Shown here piece by piece: positions 52,873 through 60,435 of a stretch of 64,000 nucleotides of DNA. The stretch's first letter is position 1. Every line of letters starts with the position of its first letter. The stretch is from the NCBI GenBank assembly GCA_043228905.1, contig JBHGNT010000014.1:13454001-13518000 (forward strand), given 5' to 3'. A model generated the notes under the pieces. It had not been told where the DNA came from and made no database searches. It was given only the letters and a program-made list of their open reading frames with translations. This stretch comes from Azolla caroliniana. Taxonomy: Eukaryota; Polypodiophyta. Both the position numbers and the translations under genes were made by a program.

Positions 52873-53421
52873 TGTCGTGACTCTTGAGTAGGAAGCAGAG
52901 AGAGAGCGATGGCGATAGAGATAACGATAACGATAGAGATGGCGAGAGCGGTAGAGATAGCGATAGTGATAGCAAAAGAGAGTGAAAAAGGGAGAGAGTG
53001 CGAGAGAGAGAAAAGTATAAGTGAGAGATAAGAAATGGGAATGAGATTATATTATGAGAAAGAAGATTACAAGGAGTAGGCTAAGGGCTAAAGACTGGTG
53101 TTGAACCGAATGAGTTGTGATGAGTGTATGGACTCTTATTTATAGGCCCTTATGGAGTATTCTAGAATGTTCTAGAATATTTTAGATATTTATGAATAAT
53201 AATAATAATAAATATAATCATGAAATATTCAAGAACATTCTAGAATAATCTAGAATGTTCTAAATATCTCGTAATAACTAAACATATAATTATTATGATT
53301 ACATCTCACATATGTTATTACAATGGTTAAAGTACAATATGTAAACCAAGAGGTTATGGGTTCGATTCCTGGTTCGCCAAGATGAATGTCATGATAAGCC
53401 AAGATGTATGTCTTCATGACA
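52873..53421 (-). repeat. Gy1-C 5' LTR (549 bp)
   Basis: The promoter-bearing LTR for the minus-strand element. Same as the 3' LTR on reading. A plus-strand tRNA-like module lies near its outer end: GGTTCGATTCC at 53359-53369 fits the B box at 11 of 11, and TGGTTAAAGTA at 53324-53334 is an A-box-like sequence. Confidence 0.95.
53101..53144 (-). promoter_or_regulatory. Gy1-C core promoter and predicted self-primer
   Basis: Minus-strand TATAAATA (53144-53137). ATTCGGTTCAA begins at 53111, again 33 nt from the first T of TATA, and complements the primer site at 52860-52870. Confidence 0.72.
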
Positions 53422-53426
53422 CTCGC

Positions 53427-53991
53427 CGCCGATATCCCTTGGGATGATCAAGCGTTGATGGAGCAATTCCGTTATGGTTTACGCAACGACGTCAAGGATT
53501 TAATCTTGACCTTCCCCGAAGAGCCAAAGTCCTTCACAGAAGCAATCAGTCGCGCGGTGAGATGTGACAACCGCCTCTTTGAGCGACGTTCGGAACGACA
53601 ACTACAGATGCCGAGGGCAAGATCAGAGCCCACCTACGCCTCAGTGGTAGCAAGACCTTTTCCGAGGGAGTCATATAATGCGCCTCTAGCGAATACTCCG
53701 ACTCCGATGGAGATTGACACTACACGTCGTCGAGGGCCATTATCCGAAGAAGAAAAGCAACGACGCCGTACAAATCGACTATGTCTTTACTGTGGTGGAC
53801 CAGGACATATCGCAATAAATTGCCCCCATAGGCCAAGAAGACAGGTAAACCAAATAGTCGCTAGTTCTAATTGTACTAAACCCGAGCCTATTTCAGTAGG
53901 GATATCTGATAGTCCTAATAGTACTAATATCCCAGATCTAGCAAACAAATTTGATGTCCTTAGTCAGTTAGAAGAAGAGTTAAACGACTAA
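53427..53991 (+). pseudogene. Gy1-B gag, 3' part
   Basis: Continues ADIPWDDQALMEQFRYGLRN, EAISRAVRCDNRLFERRSER, then the zinc knuckle CLYCGGPGHIAINC (CX2CX4HX4C) and ends EEELND. The frameshift heptamer lies in its last codons. Confidence 0.9.
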
Positions 53992-54021
53992 GTCCAGCCA
54001 AAATAGGAGCCGTTTGGTTGG
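53979..54021 (+). promoter_or_regulatory. Gy1-B -1 frameshift signal
   Basis: G TTA AAC at 53979-53985, spacer GACTAAGT, stem CCAGCCAAA (53994-54002) pairing with TTTGGTTGG (54013-54021) over a 10-nt loop. Confidence 0.65.
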
Positions 54022-57000
54022 ACAGCCCTAGATCTGTGCAGCCCATTAGTGGTTCCATTCCCTCTAAGCAAGTTAGTGATGTGTTCGTAGCCCAAGTAAT
54101 AGTTAGTACTAAAAGTACCCCTCCAGTACATGTCCTAGCAGTCCTAGATTCCGGAGCTAACTCTTGCTTTATGGATAAGAAATTTTCTCAAGCTCATAAG
54201 ATATCCCTAAGAAAACTCCAGTGTCCAGCCTCTGTAGTAGTCATTGATGGACGTCCCATTGCTTCCGGAAATATCATAGAAGAGTCAGAGCCCATTAATA
54301 TTGTCCTAGATAACTTAGCATGTGTAGTATCATTTAATATTATTAGTATCCCAGAACATCCTATAGTTAAATAGGATTACCGTGGTTCGAGTTACATAAC
54401 ACAAACATAGATTGGAGAACAAGAGAAATACAGTGTCGACAAACCCAAGGGTCAACTCAGAAGATGGAAACCATTTCGCTACGTCAGTTGCGTAAAGAAG
54501 GGCGCAAGGAGGAAATGTTTCTCTTTGCAATATCAGTAAACCCCTCCAGCACCACTAAAGAAGAATCCACCGTTCAACTTCCCGAGAAGTATCGTCATTA
54601 CGCCGATGTGTTCGATAAAGTACAAGCCAACACACTTCCTCATCATCGACCGTACGATTTCCCCATCGATTTACAACCGGGAAAAGAGCCGCCATGGGGA
54701 CCGATCTACAATTTGTCACCAACCGAGTTGGAAGTCCTTCGGGCCTATATAGAGGAGAATTTGGAAAATGGTTTCATTCGGCATTCGAAATCTCCAGCCG
54801 GCGCGCCCATTTTCTTCGTCAAGAAAAAAGATGGATCGCTTCGTCTCGTTGTAGATTACCGTGGCTTGAATAAGCTTACAATCAGGAATAGGTATGCTCT
54901 TCCCCTTATCTCAAGTCTTTTAGAACGGATCAATGGTGCCAGGTTCTTCACGAAGATCGACTTACGGGGAGCATATAACCTCGTACGGATCCGACCAGGA
55001 GACGAATGGAAGACCGCGTTTCGCACCAGATATGGGCACTTCGAGTATACGGTCATGCCGTTCGGCCTCACTAATGCGCCGACAGTCTTCCAGCACATGG
55101 CTAATGATATATTCCGAGATCTATTGGATGATTTTTTGATCATCTATTTGGATGATCTACTGGTTTATTCAAAGACCCAAGCAGAACATGATTCTCATGT
55201 ACTATTAGTACTAAAACGACTTCGAGAACATGGTCTGTATGCAAAGCTGGAAAAATGTAGTTTTGGGTGCAACCAAGTGGAATTTCTCGGCTACATCATT
55301 TCGTCAGAAGGCATCTCCATGGACCCAGCTAAGGTCAAAACGGTGGTGGAATGACCGACTTCGCGTTCGGTGCGGGATGTGCAATGCTTCTTAGGCTTTG
55401 CCATTTTTTACCGGAAGTTCATACAAGATTACTCAAAGATCGTTCTACCTCTCACACAACTTAGCAGGAAGGGACAACCATTCATCTGGTCTGAAGAAAT
55501 GGACATGGCTTTCGAGAGTCTTAAAAAGGCATTTACATCGGCTCCAATTCTAGCTCATGTCGATCTGGAAAAACCATTCAATATCGAAGCTGACGCATCG
55601 GATTTTGCATTGGGGAGCATTCTGTCACAACAGGGGAATGATGAGAAGCTACATCCTGTGGCTTTTCACTCATGCAAGTTTGACGCCGCCGAAATCAACT
55701 ACGAAATTCATGATAAAGAGCTATTGGCAATAGTGGATTCTTTTATGCAATGGAGGCATTTTCTGGAGGGATCCTCTCATCTAGTCACCGTATTTAGTGA
55801 CCACAAGAATCTTGCCTACTTTCAGGATGCTCGTGTGGTGAATCGACGTCAAGCTCGGTGGGCCCACTTCCTCACGCGTTTCGACTTCAAAATTACATAT
55901 CGTCCGGGGAGGCACCAAGGGAAGGCAGATGCATTATCACGGCGTTCGTATCTAGCACCCCGTCCCGGCGAGCCAGCTTTCGATAACCAAAAACAAGTCA
56001 TCTTGGGACCGGCACGACTACAAGCAACACAAATCTTTGACATGCCTATGGATTCCCGCGTTATCGATACCATACGTGAAGACTTGAAGACAGATGCATT
56101 CGCCCAAGCTATACTAGCACAAATTGATCCCTCTCGAGCGTCGTGTTCACAGTCGCAACCACCAGGTATGGACTATCGGCAATTCAAATACCATGATGGA
56201 TTACTCTTCTTTAAAGAACTTTTGTATGTTCCTAATGGTTCTTGCCGCCTTCAAGTAGTACAAAATTGTCATGACACATATACAACTGGGCATTTTGGTA
56301 GTACTAAAACATTACATTTAGTACAACGAACATTCTGGTGGCCCTGTATGCGACAATTTGTCGAGGATTTTGTTTGGACTTGTGATACATGTTGTAGAGC
56401 GAAAATGCCAATGCATCATCCATATGGTTTATTAGAACCATTACCAATTCCAAGCAAGCCGTGGCAATCCATTGCTCTAGACTTCATCACAGATCTTCCA
56501 GTCTCTAAGGGGTTCAATGCAATTCTAACGGTGGTCGATCGATATACGAAGATGGCTTATTTCTTGCCATGTACTAAGGAGATCTCCAGTGAAGACACGG
56601 CCGAAATTGTCATGCATGAAGTATGTCGGCATCATGGACTTCCCGATAGTATCATCAGCGACTGTGGACCCCAGTTCGTGTCAAAATTCTGGAAGCACCT
56701 TTTTAACATGCTCAAGGTCACTTGTAACCTCTCCTCCGGCTACCACCCACAAACCGACGGCCAAGCTGAACGAACAAATCAAACGCTGGAGCAGTATCTG
56801 CGGTGCTTTCTCAGCTATCATCAAGATGACTGGGCAGATATTCTCCACTTCGCCGAATTTGCCTATAACAACTCTATCCACGCATCCACTAAAGTTACGC
56901 CATTTTATGCTTATACGGGATGTCACCCCCGGTGGAGTGTACTTGAAACCCCAGAGGTTTCCACAAATCCATGCGCGGAGGATCGTTTGGAGCAGTTACG

Positions 57001-57577
57001 CAAGATACAAGCGGATTTATCTACTCATCTCCAGCAAGCTCAACAAACACACAAGGTCTACGCGGATCGTCATCGACTTCGATCCAGTTTTAATATTGGA
57101 GATCGGGTGTGGCTGCTACGACGACACATCAAGACTACTCGTCCATGTGAGAAGTTAGATTATCGGCGATTAGGTCCTTTCCGTATTATTGGACAGATTA
57201 ATGATGTCGCTTTTCGTCTCGATCTACCTCCTCAACTTCGGATACATCCGGTGTTTCATAGTTCTCTCCTCGAACCCTACCACGAGAGCACCATCCCAGG
57301 ACGTCTTATCCAACCTCCACCCCCGATCGAGCTTGAAGTTGGGCCGGAGTACGAGGTTGCCGCCATCCTTGATTCCAAGATTGTTCGCAACAAGCTCTAC
57401 TATCTAGTCGATTGGCTAGGCTATAGGCCCAGCGAACGTACTTGGGAACCGATTGAGAATGTGACCAATGCTCGTGCTCTTCTTGAAGACTTCCATCGTC
57501 AATATCCACACAAACCAGGTCCTCAATCCAAGAGGACTCGTGACACTCTTCGTTTTAAAGGGGGGATAGTGTCATGA
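53980..57577 (+). pseudogene. Gy1-B pol
   Basis: In the -1 frame to gag. Protease VLDSGANSCFMDKKF; stop and frameshift near 54372; RT with [55 protein letters not shown] and [14 protein letters not shown] at 55352 in place of Trp; RNase H IEADASDFALGSILSQ; integrase HDTYTTGHFGSTKTLHLVQR, CDTCC, LDFITDLPVSKGF, ISDCGPQF, TDGQAERTNQ; GPF; chromodomain EYEV ... YYLVDWLGY ... RTWEP. It runs through the polypurine tract and stops in the LTR. Confidence 0.9.
57557..57569 (+). other. Gy1-B polypurine tract
   Basis: AAAGGGGGGATAG directly before the 3' LTR, translated as part of pol. Confidence 0.85.
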
Positions 57578-57864
57578 TATGGCAAGACTTGAACCCATGA
57601 CCTTAGGTTATATGGATCGAGCTCTTGACCATTAGATCATCTATTGTAATACGTAGGATATTATTTTCATTTACATTTTATTATAGGAAATTAGTGTATA
57701 TTCCAGATTTCTCTGGAACATTCTAGAAGCTTCAGGATTACTCCTGAAAACACTATAAAAGAGGGCACTAGGCATTATATTGAACCAAATTGGTTCAACG
57801 CCAGTCTTAAGCCTTTTAGCCACCATTGTATATTCTCTTCATATAATACATATCTTTCTTATCA

Positions 57865-57908
<44 letters not shown>

Positions 57909-58013
57909 CATCTCGCTCACTTCTTCCTTCTCTCGAAGAAGTTCCACACCTCTCATAGTACTAATCCTTCGTTTAGTACTAATTCCTTCTCTGTCTCAGT
58001 ACTGTTCTTGACA
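57570..58013 (+). repeat. Gy1-B 3' LTR (444 bp)
   Basis: TGTCATGATATGG to GTTCTTGACA. A few substitutions and a different CT-tract length from the 5' LTR. Antisense tRNA-like module near its start. Confidence 0.93.
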
Positions 58014-58152
58014 AGCCGAAGCACAGACTTCGCAACTACGCACAACGCAAGCTGGAGCACGGATTCCGCAACTCCGCATAAAGCGAGTCGATGCGGACTC
58101 CGTAACGCGAGTCGAAGCGGATTTCGGATACCATCTGAAACCGACCCGACTT

Positions 58153-58167
58153 GAGCTTGAGGGGGCG
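58153..58167 (+). other. Cop1-1 second polypurine tract
   Basis: AGCTTGAGGGGGCG directly before the 3' LTR. In Cop1-J the same doubled arrangement is found. Confidence 0.8.
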
Positions 58168-58471
58168 TGTTGAGAATCAAGCTCAAATTGGTCTAGTGTG
58201 TGAACTCACCTTGAGAGTGAATAGACACTCCAACGGTCAAGAGTCACCATTATGTCACCACTTTGTATTCTAGCATTTAGTGTGAGTCATAGAATCATAT
58301 TCTATGACACATAACTTATAAGCTTTCACATTCCCCATGCTCCATGAGTCTTGTAGTTAATGAAGAGAGAGGGTGACTACATAAAGCACCCTCCTCCCAC
58401 CTTGTATAATGTTGAGTCTTTCTCCTTTGTCAATATACTTTTACCTTGCGTATTCTCTGTGTTTCACTCAC

Positions 58472-58519
<48 letters not shown>

Positions 58520-58580
58520 ACACACACACATAACTCACATCTCTTCCACTTCACAAGAATCCATCTCTTGATTCTTTACA
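58168..58580 (+). repeat. Cop1-1 3' LTR (413 bp)
   Basis: TGTTGAGAATCAAGC to TTGATTCTTTACA, followed by AGGTT. Has a longer CT microsatellite (about 58465-58515) than the 5' LTR. Confidence 0.92.
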
Positions 58581-58758
58581 AGGTTTTATTACGCGGCCAA
58601 AATATCTAGATGTATGCTTACCACATGCACTAAGGATTGCCATTGGACAACTTAGAATATCATCTCACCAACTTGAGAATGAGAATGGTCGTACTAATGG
58701 AGTCCCTAGGGAGGAAAGGGTATGTAGGTTATGCCACATAGAGATAGAGGATGCATAC
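58581..58758 (+). pseudogene. LINE relic 3, right part
   Basis: LRIAIGQLRISSHQLENENG and RVCRLCHIEIEDAYC continue the C-terminal LINE region after the Cop1-1 insertion. Cut again at 58759 by Gy1-D. Confidence 0.75.
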
Positions 58759-59179
58759 TGTCATGGCAAGACTCGAACCCATGACTTTATGCTACATGGG
58801 TCGAGCTCTTACCATTAGATTAGGAATTGTATTTTGTAGGATATTATTTTCATTTATACTTTATCATAGAAAATTGATGTATATTCCAGATCTCTCTGGA
58901 ACATTCTAGAAGCTTCAAGATTATTTCTAAAAACACTATAAAAGGAGGCACAAGGCATTGTTTTGAACCAAATTGGTTCAACACCAGTCTTAAGCCTCTT
59001 AGCCGATTTGTACTTATCTTTCATATAATATAAGAGCTGCTGTCATCATCCTATTTCTCTCTCTCTCCTCTTCTCACTTCCTCTCTCTCGGGAATCTTAC
59101 GCAGTCCTGTCTTCTTAGTACTAATAGTACTACTCTTCTTAGTACTAATTCCATCTCTGCTTTAGTACTATTCCTGACA
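58759..59179 (+). repeat. Gy1-D 5' LTR (421 bp)
   Basis: TGTCATGGCAAGAC to TTCCTGACA. TATAAAA at 58937, AAATTGGTTCAA at 58970, four AGTACT motifs in U5. Antisense tRNA-like module near the start (AAGACTCGAACCCATGAC read on the minus strand). Nearest to the solo LTR at 19409. Confidence 0.92.
58937..58981 (+). promoter_or_regulatory. Gy1-D core promoter and predicted self-primer
   Basis: TATAAAA at 58937 and AAATTGGTTCAA at 58970-58981, spacing 33 nt. Complementary to 59182-59193. Confidence 0.72.
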
Positions 59180-59181
59180 GT

Positions 59182-59193
59182 TTGAACCAATTT
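59182..59193 (+). other. Gy1-D primer binding site, self-complementary type
   Basis: TTGAACCAATTT after a GT spacer. 12 of 12 complement to the predicted RNA 5' end. Confidence 0.72.
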
Positions 59194-59247
59194 TTCCTTT
59201 AGCCTACTTGTCACTCTCCCTCATCCTCCTACCCTTTTCCCTATACT

Positions 59248-60405
59248 ATGGCTACTGTTAGCGCCCAAGAATACCAATCCGTTTTCTCCGAGCTACAGTG
59301 CCTAAAAGAAAAGTTTGTTGCCCTGGAACAAGAAAACCAACGGCTGATAGGGGATCTGCAACAAATCGCTCTAGAAAAACAACAAACGCAACAACAACAT
59401 GGGGAGTTAGCGTTACGGGTACAACAACTCGAAGCAGCGTTGCAACAACAAGGATCCAGTCCCCAAGGATTTCATAAAGAGCCCAAGATTGGACTTCCTG
59501 TGAAATTTGATGGAACGCGTTCGCAATTCCGGGGATTCCTTAATCAGGTACGCTTAGTCATCCAGATGCATCCTTCCCGATATCCCACTGATGCATCTCG
59601 AGTCGGCCTAATAGGCACGCTACTTAGCGGCTCAGCCTTGGCATGGTTTGCTCCGCTTCTAGAAAAACAATCACCCTTACTTAATAACTTTGAAGATTTT
59701 ATTGGTGAGTTTAAAGCCTGCTTTGGAGACACCGACAGCATCAGGACGGCGATCAACAAGATCCGGCGATTGCGTCAAGGCGATCGTCCAGCCTCTGCCT
59801 ACGCGGCGGATTTCCGCCTACTTGCTTCAGATATACCCTGGGATGATCAAGCACTAATGGAGCAGTTTCGCTATGGCTTGCGAAACGATGTCAAAGATCT
59901 ACTTCTAACTTTCCCCGAAGAACCAAAGTCTCTTACGGAGGCAATCAGTCGAGCAGTTCGATGTGACAACCGCCTTTTTGAACGGCGTTCAGAACGTCAA
60001 TTACAGATACCACGCTCTAGGCCAGAGCCCACTTACGCCGCAGTCGCGGCTAAACCGTTTGCACGAGACACACCTCAAGCAAATACTTCGACACCGATGG
60101 AGATCGATACCATGCGTCGACGCGGCCCGTTATCGGAAGAAGAAAAGCAACGACGACGTGCCAATCGATTATGTCTTTATTGCGGTGGACCAGGACATAT
60201 CGCCATCAATTGTCCCCATAGGCCAAGAAGACAGGTAAATCAAATCGTCGCCTGTACTAAACCCGAGTCAATTCTTCCCTTTGGAGTGTCTGATAGTATT
60301 AATAGTACTAATAGAGTGTCAGATAGTATTCATAGTACTAATAGCCCAAGTATCTCAAATAAATTTGAAATCCTTAGTCAATTAGATGAAGAGTTAAACG
60401 ATTGA
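59248..60405 (+). CDS. Gy1-D gag, 385 aa, intact
   Basis: ATG at 59248 (MATVSAQEYQSVFSELQCLK). Gln-rich coiled coil at about 20-70, capsid core (KIGLPVKFDGTRSQFRGFLN ... GDRPASAYAADFRLLASDI ... NDVKDLLLTFPEEPKSLTEA), zinc knuckle CLYCGGPGHIAINC, then a Ser/Asn-rich tail with two DSI(N/H)STN repeats encoded by AGTACT-containing repeats. Stop TGA at 60403, just past the frameshift heptamer. Confidence 0.93.
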   Translation: MATVSAQEYQSVFSELQCLKEKFVALEQENQRLIGDLQQIALEKQQTQQQHGELALRVQQLEAALQQQGSSPQGFHKEPKIGLPVKFDGTRSQFRGFLNQVRLVIQMHPSRYPTDASRVGLIGTLLSGSALAWFAPLLEKQSPLLNNFEDFIGEFKACFGDTDSIRTAINKIRRLRQGDRPASAYAADFRLLASDIPWDDQALMEQFRYGLRNDVKDLLLTFPEEPKSLTEAISRAVRCDNRLFERRSERQLQIPRSRPEPTYAAVAAKPFARDTPQANTSTPMEIDTMRRRGPLSEEEKQRRRANRLCLYCGGPGHIAINCPHRPRRQVNQIVACTKPESILPFGVSDSINSTNRVSDSIHSTNSPSISNKFEILSQLDEELND

Positions 60406-60435
60406 GTCCAGCCAAAATAGGAGCCATTTGGTTGG
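60393..60435 (+). promoter_or_regulatory. Gy1-D -1 frameshift signal
   Basis: G TTA AAC at 60393-60399, spacer GATTGAGT, stem CCAGCCAAA (60408-60416) pairing with TTTGGTTGG (60427-60435), loop of 10 nt. The gag stop TGA is in the spacer. A -1 shift gives VKRLSPAKIGA-type entry into pol. Confidence 0.7.

Larger units (their letters stand above)
47487..53421 (-). mobile_element. Gy1-C, complete and possibly active gypsy chromovirus
   Basis: Two 549-bp LTRs that look identical by eye, target duplication CTCGC at 47482-47486 and 53422-53426, open gag (375 aa) and open pol (about 1,214 codons in the -1 frame), self-complementary primer site and polypurine tract. It lies in the gag of copy B on the opposite strand. 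It is a different subfamily from A, B and D: the LTR is longer, and pol is only about 70-75 percent alike by eye. Identical LTRs and open frames indicate very recent insertion. Confidence 0.95.
46384..58013 (+). mobile_element. Gy1-B, gypsy chromovirus nested in Cop1-1 and hosting Gy1-C
   Basis: LTRs at 46384-46825 and 57570-58013, target duplication AGCCG at 46379-46383 and 58014-58018. Copy C (47487-53421) splits gag. Without C the element is about 5.7 kb. Pol has one frameshift/stop near 54372 and one Trp-to-stop change at 55352-55354, so B is dead though still close to functional in sequence. Same subfamily as copies A and D. Confidence 0.95.
41359..58580 (+). mobile_element. Cop1-1, Ty1/copia element carrying nested Gy1-B and Gy1-C
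   Basis: LTRs at 41359-41759 and 58168-58580, target duplication AGGTT at 41354-41358 and 58581-58585. Primer site for initiator tRNA-Met, gag, protease, integrase, RT and RNase H lie in order, with Gy1-B inserted at 46384 in the 3' untranslated spacer. Without B and C the element is about 5.6 kb. Several frameshifts and stops make it inactive. It is inserted in LINE relic 3. Lineage probably Ale/Retrofit-like (low confidence). Confidence 0.92.

Noticed and set aside
47487-53421. Fungal contamination as the source of the sushi/Tf1-like elements
   Set aside because: Gy1 copies lie inside plant-type copia and Gy2 elements with exact target duplications, and a solo Gy1 LTR lies in element I, so they are resident in this genome.
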